A DNA stretch of 59,858 bases, from NCBI GenBank assembly GCA_937877455.1, contig CALFIU010000024.1:1-59858 (forward strand), in the 5' to 3' direction. Shown here piece by piece: positions 16,893 to 26,807 of this stretch. A program made the position numbers and the translations under genes. Position 1 is the first letter of the stretch. Each line of letters opens with the position of its first letter. This stretch comes from an uncultured Bacteroidales bacterium. GTDB lineage: Bacteria; Bacteroidota; Bacteroidia; Bacteroidales; UBA3824. Under the pieces are notes generated by a model, which was given only the letters and a program-made list of their open reading frames with translations, did not search any database and had not been told where the DNA came from.

Positions 16893-17831
16893 CTATAAAC
16901 CAACCTTAAAATTGTTGATTGCTATAGTAGAAAAAACGCGATATTCTTCTATAGCATTACTTTTTTTTATCTTTTTCAAAACCTTAACATCGGTGGTTGG
17001 CAAAAAATAATCCCAAAAAGACTTAAGCTTTACCAATGTGGAATTAACATTACCCGAAAATTCTTCTAAATAATTATAAATCAAAGCATTATTAAACTCT
17101 AAAAATTTATTTTTAATAACATTTTCATCGTTCTCATCGCTTTTATAGACATCTGCCAATGCTGGATTTTTCAACAATCCACGACCACACATCACTGCCG
17201 ACAAAAAGGGGTATGAATTTATAAGGTTTTCAATATCTTGCGCCGTAGAAATATCACCATTAAAAACAATATTTTTGCCAATAAGTTTTGAAGTAAAAAT
17301 TTCAAACATCTTATTGTCAACAACACCCAAATATTGCTGAACACCAGTGCGTGGGTGAATAGTTACGGTTTTAATTGGCGACGAATTTATTAAAGAAACT
17401 AAATTAAGGCATTCAGAATCATCTTTAAGCCCCAATCGCATTTTTAAAGAAAAATTTACATCGGAATAATTTTCTATTGTTTTAAAAACTTGGCTAACAC
17501 GTTCAGGATAAGGCAAAATACCACTGCCCCTAAATTTTTTTGTTTGTAAAACAAACGGACAACCAAAATTTATATCAATATTTTTAAAACCTTTTTCTAT
17601 TAACAAATCAACAAGAATCTTACAACTTTCGCTATCAGAAACTATTATTTGCGGAATTTCGTTAGCATTATAATTATATTTTTTTATATGCCCCGATTTT
17701 ATATTGTCCATAGAAACAAATGGCGCGAAATAAAAATTCACACCACTAAAAAAATCTCCATGCGTTTTACGATAAACAGCATCAGTAAAACCTTGTAACG
17801 GAGCAAAATAAACCTTAATTTTTTTGGGCAT
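16893..17831 (-). CDS. tRNA-dihydrouridine synthase
   Basis: A 312-aa flavoprotein of the Dus family that reduces uridines in tRNA using FMN and NADPH. Motifs include APLQGFTDAVYR at the N-terminus, the DINFGCPF segment with the catalytic Cys, the LKMRLG strand, TIHPRTG, VFNGDIST and CGRGLLKNPAL, the phosphate-binding end of the TIM barrel. The start lies 3 nt after the ftsY stop, so the two are an operon. Which tRNA position it modifies cannot be said. Confidence 0.93.
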   Translation of the reverse strand: MPKKIKVYFAPLQGFTDAVYRKTHGDFFSGVNFYFAPFVSMDNIKSGHIKKYNYNANEIPQIIVSDSESCKILVDLLIEKGFKNIDINFGCPFVLQTKKFRGSGILPYPERVSQVFKTIENYSDVNFSLKMRLGLKDDSECLNLVSLINSSPIKTVTIHPRTGVQQYLGVVDNKMFEIFTSKLIGKNIVFNGDISTAQDIENLINSYPFLSAVMCGRGLLKNPALADVYKSDENDENVIKNKFLEFNNALIYNYLEEFSGNVNSTLVKLKSFWDYFLPTTDVKVLKKIKKSNAIEEYRVFSTIAINNFKVGL

Positions 17832-17834
17832 CTT

Positions 17835-18791
17835 TTATTCTAACGTGAAAAGAGAATCCACAAATTGTTCTTTATCAAACAATTGTAAATCAGTAATTTT
17901 TTCACCTATACCAATATATTTAACAGGAATTTTAAATTGGTCGCTAATACCAAGCACTACCCCACCCTTTGCCGTTCCATCAAGTTTTGTAAGGGCAATA
18001 GCAGAAACTTGCGTGCTTTGAGTAAACTGTTTGGCTTGTTCAAAAGCATTTTGCCCCGTGCTTCCATCCAAAACCAAAAGAACTTCGTGTGGCGCATCGG
18101 GTATAACTTTTGCCATAACACGTTTTATTTTCGACAACTCATTCATTAGATTAACTTTATTATGAAGCCTACCAGCAGTGTCGATAATCACAACATCAGC
18201 CTTATTGGCCACGGCAGAATTAAGCGTATCAAAAGCGACAGAGGCAGGATCCGCGCCCATAGCTTGCTTTACAATTGGAACATCAACTCGCTGAGCCCAC
18301 ACTTCAAGTTGCTCTATTGCTGCAGCTCGAAAAGTATCAGCTGCACCAAGATAAACTTTTTTCCCAGCAGCCTTAAATTGATGGGCAAGTTTGCCAATAG
18401 TAGTAGTTTTTCCAGCTCCATTAACCCCAACAACCATAATAACATACGGGCTTCCATCTGACGTGGTTATGCTATCAGAAAAATTATTTTCGGTGTTTTC
18501 GTTTAATAAAGAAATAACAACTTCCTTCAAAATTTTATTTAGTTCAGAAGTATTGAGATACTTATCTTCTGCCACCCTATCTTGCAATCTTTCAATAATT
18601 TTAACTGTTGTAGCAACACCAACATCAGATGTAATTAGTGCATCTTCCAAATTATCAAGCACTTCATCGTCAACCTTAGATTTGCCAACAACAGCTCGCG
18701 AAAGTTTTTTAAATACACTTTCCTTGGTTTTTGCAAGCCCGGAGTTTAAACTTTCTTTTTTCTCCTTTGAAAAAAATCCGAAAATACCCAT
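17835..18791 (-). CDS. ftsY: Signal recognition particle receptor FtsY
   Basis: A 318-aa SRP-type GTPase that docks SRP-ribosome complexes at the inner membrane. NG-domain motifs are all present: GVNGAGKTTTIGKLA (P-loop), the DTFRAAA motif, DTAGRLHNK and TKLDGTAKGG, with GIGEKITDLQLF near the C-terminus. The long acidic A domain of the E. coli protein is missing, leaving only a short basic N-terminus, which is usual in this phylum. Dus follows after 3 nt. Confidence 0.97.
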   Translation of the reverse strand: MGIFGFFSKEKKESLNSGLAKTKESVFKKLSRAVVGKSKVDDEVLDNLEDALITSDVGVATTVKIIERLQDRVAEDKYLNTSELNKILKEVVISLLNENTENNFSDSITTSDGSPYVIMVVGVNGAGKTTTIGKLAHQFKAAGKKVYLGAADTFRAAAIEQLEVWAQRVDVPIVKQAMGADPASVAFDTLNSAVANKADVVIIDTAGRLHNKVNLMNELSKIKRVMAKVIPDAPHEVLLVLDGSTGQNAFEQAKQFTQSTQVSAIALTKLDGTAKGGVVLGISDQFKIPVKYIGIGEKITDLQLFDKEQFVDSLFTLE

Positions 18792-19020
18792 CTTATGATT
18801 TGTAAATTAGTATTAATCAATAAATTACACTAACAATATAGATTTTTTTGCAAAAAAAATCAACAATCTATATCGCTACTTATAATGTATTGGCTGTAAA
18901 TTTATTAAAAAAAACAATTAGACAAAAAAATTAACTTGTTTTTTTACTTTACTTTCTTCAAATATTTTTCTAACTAATTTTTTTACAAAAAACAAAAGTA
19001 ATCTTTCTTATACTATAAAC
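18792..19020. other. AT-rich spacer between ftsY and the L28 operon terminator
   Basis: Nothing gene-like is visible. The ftsY promoter must lie near its left end, but no exact TAnnTTTG box was found on the minus strand. Confidence 0.6.
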
Positions 19021-19047
19021 AAAAAGCCGACGCTATCAGCACCGGCT
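19021..19047 (-). terminator. Terminator of rpmB-rpmG-DUF4295 operon
   Basis: On the minus strand a 9-bp GC-rich stem (19025-19033 with 19039-19047, two wobble pairs) with a 5-nt loop is followed by T5. Confidence 0.8.
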
Positions 19048-19084
19048 CTTTGTTATTGCGCAATTAACAAAAACACGAAACATA

Positions 19085-19249
19085 TTATTTCATGTTTTTC
19101 AAAATTTCTTTAGCGTCAGCTTGAGGTACAATAGCTTCTTTGAAAACAAAAGCTCCTGTTTTGGCCGACTTTACCATTTTAACAACCTTTGTCAACGCTT
19201 TTGATGCGTCTTCTTCTTTTTTAAGGGTTGCAACTACTTTCTTTGCCAT
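19085..19249 (-). CDS. DUF4295 small ribosome-associated protein
   Basis: A 54-aa Lys-rich protein beginning MAKKVVATLKK and ending KEILKNMK. It matches the DUF4295 family, a short protein found almost only in Bacteroidota and always just behind rpmG and rpmB. It starts 13 nt after rpmG. It is thought to associate with the ribosome, but I cannot confirm a role from sequence. Its presence is the strongest phylum marker in the window. Confidence 0.93.
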   Translation of the reverse strand: MAKKVVATLKKEEDASKALTKVVKMVKSAKTGAFVFKEAIVPQADAKEILKNMK

Positions 19250-19262
19250 TTTCTATTCTATT

Positions 19263-19445
19263 TTATTTTATTTCACGATGAATAGTGTATTTCTTCAAGT
19301 ATGGATTATATTTTTTTAATTCCAAACGTCCAGAAGTATTTTTCTTATTTTTTGTTGTGATATAACGAGAAATACCTGATACACCAGATTCTCTTTGCTC
19401 GGTGCATTCCAAAATAACTTGCACTCTATTTTTATTTTTTGCCAT
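19263..19445 (-). CDS. rpmG: 50S ribosomal protein L33
   Basis: A 60-aa basic protein with the L33 pattern: VQVILECTE, SGVSGISRYITTKNKKN and RLELKKYNPYLKKYTIHREIK. The zinc-binding cysteine pairs of C+ forms are missing, so this is a zinc-independent (C-) form. It lies between rpmB (30 nt upstream) and DUF4295. Confidence 0.97.
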   Translation of the reverse strand: MAKNKNRVQVILECTEQRESGVSGISRYITTKNKKNTSGRLELKKYNPYLKKYTIHREIK

Positions 19446-19475
19446 TTTTGATTTGCTTAAAAAAAATTTAAATCA

Positions 19476-19718
19476 TTAATAACCAAGAATTAACCCCTTT
19501 TCAACGGCTTCATCTAAACAGGCTTTTAAACCCTTTTTGCTGATGTTACGAATAGCCGATGTAGATACTTTTAATGTAATCCAACGGTCTTCTTCTTCAA
19601 GATAAAATTTTTTCAACTGCAAGTTTGGTTGAAAAACTCGTTTTGTTTTCCTGTTAGAGTGGGAAACATTATTTCCTCTTAAAATACTCTTTCCAGTCAA
19701 TTCGCATTTACGTGACAT
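19476..19718 (-). CDS. rpmB: 50S ribosomal protein L28
   Basis: An 80-aa L28 with MSRKCELTGKS at the start, GNNVSHSNRKTKRVFQPNLQ, then LKVSTSAIRNISKKG near the C-terminus. It is the first gene of the L28-L33-DUF4295 operon. A TACTTTG stretch about 40 nt upstream on the minus strand is close to, but not exactly, the usual -7 box. Confidence 0.97.
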   Translation of the reverse strand: MSRKCELTGKSILRGNNVSHSNRKTKRVFQPNLQLKKFYLEEEDRWITLKVSTSAIRNISKKGLKACLDEAVEKGLILGY

Positions 19719-19898
19719 TTTCTATTTCGTTTTTTCGTTTAGTCTATTTATTTTTCAGACTGCAAAGTAAGACATTTTTTTTTTTTTTCACAAACTTTTT
19801 TTAATCTTTTTGATGTTTTTTTTAGTATAAACAAATAAATTATTAATTATCAGATATTTACAACCTTATATCTAAACTAAAAATTTTAAATTTTTAAG

Positions 19899-21911
19899 TT
19901 ATAACATATCCAAAAACTCTTGTTCTGTAATAATTTTGATACCAAGTTTGTTTGCTTTTTCTATTTTTGAGCCTCCTGGTTTTTCGCCTGCTACTATAAA
20001 AGATGTTTTTGCATTAACCGAACTTTGCAATTTAGCACCATTTGCTTTAACAATTTCTTCAAGTTCTGAACGACGTTGTGGCGTTGCAAAACTTCCTGTT
20101 ACTATAATACTTAATCCCGATAGTTTGTCAGATTTAGACCTATTATCTACAACTTCAGCGGTAAATTTTAGACCATATTCTTTCAATCGGTCTACAATCT
20201 GCAAATTTTCGGGGTCGTGCATCCAATCATAAACACTTTTTGCAATAACCTCTCCTATATCATCTGTTTGCGAAATCTGTTGTACATCAGCATTTTTGAT
20301 ATTGTCTATTGAACCAAATGTAAAAGCAAGTGACTTTGCTGCCTGCTCTCCAACATAACGTATTCCAAGTGCATAAAGTACACGTTCAAAAGGGACTGAT
20401 TTTGAATCATTTATACTTTTAACAAAGTTTTCTGCCGATTTTTTTGCAAATCTTTCCAACTTTTCTACTTGCTCTACCGTCAACATATAAAGATCTGCAT
20501 AGTTTTTTACAAGATTTTGATTGTAAAGCAATTCCACTGTTGCCTCACCACAATTGATGTTCATCGCCTTACGTGTTACAAAATGGATAATTTTTCCTTT
20601 TATCTGTGGTGGACAATTGCGATAGTTAGGACAATAATGCCCAGCTTCGCCTTGATTTCTAACAAGTTTAGCACCACACACAGGACAATTTTCGATATAA
20701 TGTATCGACTTTGCATCTTTTGGACGCAAAGCTAAGTTAACACGCGTAATTTTTGGAATAATTTCGCCGCCTTTTTCAATAAAAACGGTATCACCCTCGT
20801 GCAAATCAAGTGCTTTAATTATATCGGCGTTGTGTAATGTGGCACGTTTTACCATTGTTCCTGCCAATGCAACAGGCGCAAGATTAGCCACAGGCGTAAT
20901 TACACCCGTGCGCCCTACTTGATAATCTATTGATAACAAAGGTGATGCAGCTTCTTCTGCTTTAAATTTGTAGGCAATAGCCCAACGCGGAGTTTTGGCA
21001 GTGTAACCAAGAGTTTGACGCATCTGCATCGAATCTATTTTTATTACAATGCCATCAATATCATAAGGAAGATTGTAACGTTCTTTATCCCAATAGTTTA
21101 TAAAATCCCAAACTTCTTCAATATTTTCTGCCTTGCGTGTATGTTGCGATACTTTAAAACCCCAACTGCGTGCAATATCCATATTTTGAAAATGCGAATC
21201 AGTAGGTAATTTATCCATAAGTAGGTAATAAAGATAACAATCCAATCCACGTTTTGCAACTATTGCAGAATTTTGTGTTTTTAAAGAGCCAGCGGCTGCG
21301 TTTCGAGGATTAGCAAATGGCATCTCTCCTATTTCGGTACGCTCGACATTGAGCCTTTCAAAAGAAGAATGTGGCATAAGAATCTCGCCGCGAATCTCAA
21401 ATTCATTTGGCCACGGATTATTTATATTTTGGTTTAATTTTAAAGGAATACTTTTTATTGTTCTTACATTGGTTGTAACGTCATCGCCTTTTACTCCGTC
21501 GCCACGAGTTACTGCACTAACCAACATACCATTACGATATGTCAACGAAATACTTGTACCGTCAAATTTTAATTCACAATCATAACAATAATTATCACCT
21601 ACAATTTTTTTTACCCTCAAATCAAAATCTTCAAGTTCGCCTTTACTATAAGTATTGCCAAGCGATAACATAGGATATTTATGAAACACTTGTGTAAACT
21701 CCTGATTTACATCACTTCCTACACGTTGTGTTGGACTATTTTGGTCAAAAAACTCAGGATTTTCAGTTTCTAATTGTTGTAATTCCTTTAGTTTTTGATC
21801 AAACTCATAATCCGAAAGTTCTGGTTGTGCCAAAACGTAATATTTATAATTTGCTTGTTCGAGTTGTTGCCTTAGAATATTTATCTGTTTGGCTATCTGC
21901 TCTTTTGTCAT
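19899..21911 (-). CDS. ligA: NAD-dependent DNA ligase LigA
   Basis: A 670-aa ligase that seals nicks using NAD+, full length for the family. The adenylation site is KFDG (Lys115). The OB fold follows, then the Cys4 zinc finger (CPVCG then YCPNYRNC), a helix-hairpin-helix region with GIRYVGEQAAKSLA, and a C-terminal BRCT domain (LSGLSIIVTGSF onward). No partner gene is co-transcribed. Confidence 0.98.
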   Translation of the reverse strand: MTKEQIAKQINILRQQLEQANYKYYVLAQPELSDYEFDQKLKELQQLETENPEFFDQNSPTQRVGSDVNQEFTQVFHKYPMLSLGNTYSKGELEDFDLRVKKIVGDNYCYDCELKFDGTSISLTYRNGMLVSAVTRGDGVKGDDVTTNVRTIKSIPLKLNQNINNPWPNEFEIRGEILMPHSSFERLNVERTEIGEMPFANPRNAAAGSLKTQNSAIVAKRGLDCYLYYLLMDKLPTDSHFQNMDIARSWGFKVSQHTRKAENIEEVWDFINYWDKERYNLPYDIDGIVIKIDSMQMRQTLGYTAKTPRWAIAYKFKAEEAASPLLSIDYQVGRTGVITPVANLAPVALAGTMVKRATLHNADIIKALDLHEGDTVFIEKGGEIIPKITRVNLALRPKDAKSIHYIENCPVCGAKLVRNQGEAGHYCPNYRNCPPQIKGKIIHFVTRKAMNINCGEATVELLYNQNLVKNYADLYMLTVEQVEKLERFAKKSAENFVKSINDSKSVPFERVLYALGIRYVGEQAAKSLAFTFGSIDNIKNADVQQISQTDDIGEVIAKSVYDWMHDPENLQIVDRLKEYGLKFTAEVVDNRSKSDKLSGLSIIVTGSFATPQRRSELEEIVKANGAKLQSSVNAKTSFIVAGEKPGGSKIEKANKLGIKIITEQEFLDML

Positions 21912-21945
21912 TTTAGTGTTTTTTTGATATTTTTGAGTTGTTATT

Positions 21946-22701
21946 TTATATGCTCAAACACATTACGGGCATTTGCATAACATTAAAAACCAATTGCTCA
22001 TTGCGCAAACTTTGACTACTACTTGCCGTTGAAACTGAGATAAGCAAATCGGCATCAATATCACGACAATAATTTAATGCTTGCAAAACAGAATTTATTG
22101 ATGGCGAAATTTTTTTATACCTAATATTCTTGCTGCTAACCAACTTGTCCATATTTCTAAGACCAACAACTTTTTCATCAGAATACATTATATGTACATT
22201 GGCCTCAAAAAAATTGACCACTGCAGCAATTTTTCCACCATCTATTTTTTCTACATCAGACGACAAGGCCAGCACTATGTTTTCTATTTTTTTGAAACTT
22301 TTGTTCTGTACCACAATAACTGGCGCACTAACAAGATCTATTATTTTTGCAGCATAACTTCCTGTCAATCTCTGAAATCCATTATTTCCTGGTGTACCAA
22401 GTACCACAAACCCAAACACACTCACCAATGTTTCGTTGGCTATTCGCTGAGTTACAGAGCCTTTAGTAACCACAAAATCTGTATCTATTCCGTATTTGTC
22501 TTTATAATAACTAATTGTTCTGGACGTAAAAGAACTGGAATCTGCTTTGTCGTCCTCCCCCACCGAAACATGAAAAACTTCTGCAGAACAACCATAAATC
22601 CTACAAAACTCCATTCCATATGCAACCGCATTGTTACAAGCTGGCGAATAATCTGTTGGGATTAAAATTTTGCGGTGTATATCTAACGCTATCTTTTCCA
22701 T
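21946..22701 (-). CDS. Universal stress protein (UspA family)
   Basis: A 251-aa UspA-fold protein. The N-terminal half has the ILIPTDYSPACNNAVAYG strand-helix start and VLGTPGNNGFQRLTGSYAAKI, close to the Usp nucleotide-binding loop GxxGxxxxxxGS. The C-terminal half looks like a second, more diverged copy. The start at 22701 is chosen because it lies 4 nt after the stop of the TPR-SpoIIE gene and begins the Usp domain. An earlier in-frame ATG at 22845 would overlap that gene by about 140 nt. The coupling suggests a shared stress response. Confidence 0.88.
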   Translation of the reverse strand: MEKIALDIHRKILIPTDYSPACNNAVAYGMEFCRIYGCSAEVFHVSVGEDDKADSSSFTSRTISYYKDKYGIDTDFVVTKGSVTQRIANETLVSVFGFVVLGTPGNNGFQRLTGSYAAKIIDLVSAPVIVVQNKSFKKIENIVLALSSDVEKIDGGKIAAVVNFFEANVHIMYSDEKVVGLRNMDKLVSSKNIRYKKISPSINSVLQALNYCRDIDADLLISVSTASSSQSLRNEQLVFNVMQMPVMCLSI

Positions 22702-22705
22702 TTTT

Positions 22706-24754
22706 TTAAACTTCCATGCCCACAACCAAAATATCATCAATCTGTATTGAATCGCCTTTCCATTCGTAAAAGGCTTTTTTAAGTTCATCAGATTGTTGTG
22801 CCATTGGTAGATGATGATAACGCAAAAGCATATCTCTAAATCCAAAAAGTTTTAATTTCATGCGTTGCTCTCCACCAAATTGTGATGCGTAACCATCGCT
22901 CGACATATATATTTTATCGCCTTTTTGCAATTGTAACTTTTGCGATGTAAACGGACGTTCCTTAATATAAACGCCTATTGGATTGCGGTTTGGTTTTAAA
23001 ACAAATTCTTCGCCACCGCGTATATAAATCAAAGGAATATTTGCACCCGAATATTCTAATTCATTTGTTTGCTTATCTACTATTATCAAAGCAAGATCCA
23101 TTCCATCGCGTGGAGTGTCAAACGTTTGTATATTTTGATGCATTTGGCTTTTTACCATGTTACGTAATTCTTCGAGGACTACCTCAGAACGACGTTCATT
23201 TCCGCGACCAACTATCTCGTTGAGTGCCGAAATTCCAAGCATACTCATAAATGCACCAGGAACACCGTGCCCTGTGCAATCGGCAACAGCAAGTGTAAAA
23301 TGTGTATCATCATTATACATCCAATAAAAGTCGCCACTTACTACATCTCGAGGACAATATAACACAAAAGAGTCTGAAAAATATTTTTTTAACGAATCGT
23401 TTGATGGTAGCAATGCCTCTTGTATGCGTTGTGCGTATGCGATGGAGTCTGTAATTTGCTTTTGTTGCTTTATTAACGTTAGCCTTTGTTTTTCAAGATT
23501 TTCGTTTTGACGTTCAAGTTTATCGCGTTGTGCAGCAATTTCTTTGCTGTTATTGGATATTTCAACGTTCTTTGCCTCAATTTCATCTTTCTGCGTCTGC
23601 AAAAGATGATTGGTGCGTTTTGTTTTCTTGTTGTTTATCAATAATAGCAAAGCTATTACCAAAATTAAAGCAACACCAATACCCAATGCTGCTATCTTAA
23701 TGTTTTGCAAATTTTTTTCCTTGGTTAGCAGATTTATCTCATTTTGTTTTTTATATTGCTCTGCTTTATATTCTATATTAAATAGTTTTTCGGTTAGTTG
23801 CTCATTAAAAACACTATCATTATATATTAACTCACTTTTAAAATTGTCGGATGCTTTTTTATAATCTTTGAGTTCATAAAATACTTGACCGATAACATCG
23901 TAAGCATTTTTGATTCTATATTTTGAACCTACATGCTTTGCTGCAGCCAAACTTTTGTTACCATAAAAAAGGGCACTATCATAGTTTCCTTTTTTAAAAT
24001 ACAAGGTAGAAATATGTTCGTAAATATCGGCTTTAAGATCCACATCTTGAAGTTTAGAATCGTCCATGTCTGCCTCAAGATAATACCTAAGAGCTTGTTC
24101 ATAATCGCCATTAACTGTGGCAACATCGCCAAGATACTTAACAACGGTGGCTATTTGATTTATCGGCTGATTGGTTTTTCTTCGTATGTCAACTGCCCGT
24201 TTTAAATATTCTTCTGCCATAATAGTTTGATTTTTTCCGAGCAAAACACGTCCAAGGTTAAGGTAACAATACGACATTATGGTTGAATCTTTAATTTCTT
24301 CGCCAACGTCAAGTGCCTTTTTTAAGTTTACCTCTGCCTTTGAATAATCTTCCTGATAAAGATAAAGATTACCAAGATTAATGTAAGAATAAGCTACTTG
24401 GTCTTTTATATCGTATTCTAATGCACGTTCTAAACCGAAATGGTAATAATCAAAAGCATCTGTATAATTTCCGAGATTTCTATGACAGACACCAATAAAA
24501 CTATATGATTTTACAATCTGTTCTTTTTGACCTGTTTTTTTTGCATATTCAAGGGCTTTTGTTCCAAACTCTATTGCTTGGTCTGGTTTAAAATTTCTTA
24601 ATTTCCAACATATTGTATTGTAAATCTCTGCTTTTTCTGTGGCTTGTGCGCTTACTGCCAAACGTATCAAGCTATCTATTTCTTTATTATTTTCTGCACG
24701 TAAATAAACGTTTGAAAATAAAAATATTATTATCGTTATTAATATTTTTTCCAC
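22706..24754 (-). CDS. TPR sensor with SpoIIE-type PP2C phosphatase
   Basis: A 682-aa membrane protein with a signal peptide (1-20), six or so TPR repeats (about 30-330, periplasmic), one membrane helix (about 350-372), a coiled coil (about 375-440) and a SpoIIE-type serine phosphatase domain to the end. Metal-binding motifs are VSGDFYW, VADCTGHGVPGAFMSMLG, DGMDLALI and SSDGYASQFGG. Such proteins commonly dephosphorylate anti-anti-sigma factors (partner-switch signalling). No STAS or anti-sigma gene is adjacent. A UspA gene follows after 4 nt. A close paralogue lies at 54288-57017. Confidence 0.92.
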   Translation of the reverse strand: MEKILITIIIFLFSNVYLRAENNKEIDSLIRLAVSAQATEKAEIYNTICWKLRNFKPDQAIEFGTKALEYAKKTGQKEQIVKSYSFIGVCHRNLGNYTDAFDYYHFGLERALEYDIKDQVAYSYINLGNLYLYQEDYSKAEVNLKKALDVGEEIKDSTIMSYCYLNLGRVLLGKNQTIMAEEYLKRAVDIRRKTNQPINQIATVVKYLGDVATVNGDYEQALRYYLEADMDDSKLQDVDLKADIYEHISTLYFKKGNYDSALFYGNKSLAAAKHVGSKYRIKNAYDVIGQVFYELKDYKKASDNFKSELIYNDSVFNEQLTEKLFNIEYKAEQYKKQNEINLLTKEKNLQNIKIAALGIGVALILVIALLLLINNKKTKRTNHLLQTQKDEIEAKNVEISNNSKEIAAQRDKLERQNENLEKQRLTLIKQQKQITDSIAYAQRIQEALLPSNDSLKKYFSDSFVLYCPRDVVSGDFYWMYNDDTHFTLAVADCTGHGVPGAFMSMLGISALNEIVGRGNERRSEVVLEELRNMVKSQMHQNIQTFDTPRDGMDLALIIVDKQTNELEYSGANIPLIYIRGGEEFVLKPNRNPIGVYIKERPFTSQKLQLQKGDKIYMSSDGYASQFGGEQRMKLKLFGFRDMLLRYHHLPMAQQSDELKKAFYEWKGDSIQIDDILVVGMEV

Positions 24755-24781
24755 TTTATAAATAAGTTTTTATAAAACACA

Positions 24782-24789
24782 CAAATATA
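24782..24789 (-). promoter_or_regulatory. -7 box of TPR-SpoIIE gene
   Basis: TATATTTG on the minus strand, 27 nt upstream of the ATG at 24754. No -33 box at proper spacing was seen. Confidence 0.5.
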
Positions 24790-24930
24790 CTTATTTTTAT
24801 TGTAAAAAAAAAGTTTTTTATTATTTATTTACAAAGTTGCAAAAAACATTCCTTTTTTCTAATATAGAGATAGTAGAATTAATCAATAAACAAGTTCCGT
24901 TTTAAGTTTTTTTGAAAAAATGAATAAAAA

Positions 24931-24963
24931 ATAATCCCCACCATAATTTATAGTGGGGAATAT
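24931..24963 (-). terminator. Terminator of esterase-engB-paaK-ACT operon
   Basis: A TCCCCAC/GTGGGGA stem (24935-24941 with 24953-24959) with an 11-nt loop is followed by a T-rich tract on the minus strand. Confidence 0.75.
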
Positions 24964-24972
24964 TGTTTTCTT

Positions 24973-25398
24973 TTAGATTTTATACCTTATATCGGCTTCG
25001 AGAAGTTCTGAACCATAATTTTTTAATGCGTTCTCGCAATTCTGAATGCTGGCCGGACGAATTATTATCTGCGCACTATCGCCAAGCGAAAACGCATACA
25101 TATATTCAATTTGAACGCTTCCTTTGTTGAGAACTGTTAAAATTTTTGCAAGCGCACCGGGAGTATCAGGACAACTAAGACTTATCACCTCAGTAAGGCT
25201 AACTGCAAAGTTTTTGGCTTTTAAAGCTTCCAACGCTTTTTCTGGATCGGAAACTATTGCCCTTAATATTCCAAAGTCGCTGCTATCGGCGATGCTAAAG
25301 GCCGTCATATCTATCTGAGCTGCGCCAAGTATGTCTGACACTTCGCTTAAACGCCCTTTTTTGTTTTCAAGGAAAACTGAAAGTTGCTTTATTTTCAT
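24973..25398 (-). CDS. ACT-domain protein (tandem ACT)
   Basis: A 141-aa protein made of two ACT domains, beginning KIKQLSVFLENKKGRLSEVSDILG and with a second start at VISLSCPDTPGALAKILTVLN. ACT pairs bind amino acids and regulate enzymes. This stand-alone type is repeatedly found next to phenylacetate-CoA ligase in anaerobes, as here (67 nt downstream of paaK), and may sense an aromatic amino acid. The ligand is inferred from context only. Confidence 0.9.
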   Translation of the reverse strand: MKIKQLSVFLENKKGRLSEVSDILGAAQIDMTAFSIADSSDFGILRAIVSDPEKALEALKAKNFAVSLTEVISLSCPDTPGALAKILTVLNKGSVQIEYMYAFSLGDSAQIIIRPASIQNCENALKNYGSELLEADIRYKI

Positions 25399-25465
25399 GG
25401 TCTTTGATATTTAGGATGTGGAGCAACATTAAAAAATTTGTTTTTGTTGCCACCCCACATTATTG

Positions 25466-26782
25466 TTAAACAAGTTTTCTATTGTCGATTACGCGCTTGG
25501 CTTTACCTTCGCAACGTGGTATTGATTTTGGCTCTACAAGTTGTACATTGACAGAAATTGCCAGTACACTTTCTATATTAGCCTTTATTTTTTTCTCGAG
25601 ATTTTGCAATCCTCGCATGTCGTCGGTAAAAAATTGCTCTTGAACCTCTACTTGTATGGTTAATGTGTCGAGCGTTCCCTTGCGATCTACTATAAGCATA
25701 TAATGTGGCTCGGTTTCGCTCATAGACAACAATACACTTTCTACCTGCGACGGGAAAACGTTTACACCACGAATGATGAGCATATCGTCGCAACGTCCCA
25801 TTAATTTAGAAATTCTTATAGTTGTACGACCACAACTACATTTACCTGGAATTATTTTACATAAATCGTGTGTTCTATATCTAATTAACGGCATACCTTC
25901 TACACCAAGAGAAGTAAATACAAGTTCACCAATCTGTCCATGTGGCAAAGGCTCGCCTGTTTCGGGATTAACAATTTCTGGATAAAAATAATCTTCGCAA
26001 ACATGCAAACCATTTTGGCATTGACAATCGCAAGCCACACCTGGTCCCATTACCTCACTCAAACCATAGATGTCGTGAGCCGTTATGTTTAGTTTTTTCT
26101 GTATATCAGAACGCATTTCTTCTGTCCATGGCTCTGCTCCAAAAATACCAACCCTTAACTTTAAATCTTTCTGCGAGTCAAAACCTGCATCTTTAACAGC
26201 GTCAGCGATATAAAGCGCATAAGACGGAGTACATGCCAATGCAGTAGAACCAAGGTCATGAATAAGTTGCACTTGTTTTTTAGTGTTGCCACCAGAAGCC
26301 GGAATTACTGCCGCGCCAAGTTTTTCAACTCCATAATGCAAACCGAGCCCACCTGTAAAAAGTCCGTAGCCATAACCTACTTGTACAATGTCATTTTTAT
26401 CAAGTCCGCACATTGTTAAGGCTCGAGCAACACATTCCGACCATATAGCAAGGTCTTTGGCTGTGCGCCCCACAACGGTTGGTTTGCCAGTTGTTCCCGA
26501 CGATGCATGTATGCGTACAATTTGGCTCATTGGCGATGCAAAAACTCCAAATGGATAATTATCTCGCAAATCAGTTTTTTCGGTAAACGGCAATTTGACT
26601 ATGTCGTCTATTGTTTTAATGTCTTCTGGCAAAATACCAGCTTCTTGCATACGTTTTCTATAAAACTCTACATTTCGGTATATGCGACTAACGGTATCGC
26701 GTAGCCGCTCCGATTGCAAGTTCTTTTTATAATCTTCTGATGCACATTCAATTGTGGAATTCCAAATTTTATTTTCGCTCAT
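25466..26782 (-). CDS. paaK: Phenylacetate-CoA ligase
   Basis: A 438-aa acyl-adenylate-forming enzyme that activates phenylacetate or another arylacetate to its CoA thioester with ATP. The AMP-binding loop SSGTTGKP (94-101) is intact. YGLSEVMGPGVACDC, the YRTHDLCKII segment, GRCDDMLIIRGVNVFPSQVE and a C-terminal Lys in EGKAKRVIDNR follow. Length is normal. With no ring-oxidation (paaABCDE) genes and an ACT-domain partner, it more likely works in anaerobic aromatic amino acid metabolism, where indolepyruvate oxidoreductase makes arylacetyl-CoA, than in aerobic phenylacetate breakdown. Confidence 0.93.
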   Translation of the reverse strand: MSENKIWNSTIECASEDYKKNLQSERLRDTVSRIYRNVEFYRKRMQEAGILPEDIKTIDDIVKLPFTEKTDLRDNYPFGVFASPMSQIVRIHASSGTTGKPTVVGRTAKDLAIWSECVARALTMCGLDKNDIVQVGYGYGLFTGGLGLHYGVEKLGAAVIPASGGNTKKQVQLIHDLGSTALACTPSYALYIADAVKDAGFDSQKDLKLRVGIFGAEPWTEEMRSDIQKKLNITAHDIYGLSEVMGPGVACDCQCQNGLHVCEDYFYPEIVNPETGEPLPHGQIGELVFTSLGVEGMPLIRYRTHDLCKIIPGKCSCGRTTIRISKLMGRCDDMLIIRGVNVFPSQVESVLLSMSETEPHYMLIVDRKGTLDTLTIQVEVQEQFFTDDMRGLQNLEKKIKANIESVLAISVNVQLVEPKSIPRCEGKAKRVIDNRKLV

Positions 26783-26807
26783 TTTTTATTTTGGGTTTAA
26801 CAATTTT

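Noticed and set aside
22702..22845. N-terminal extension of UspA
   Set aside because: It overlaps the end of the SpoIIE phosphatase gene. The Usp fold begins at the ATG 4 nt after that stop.
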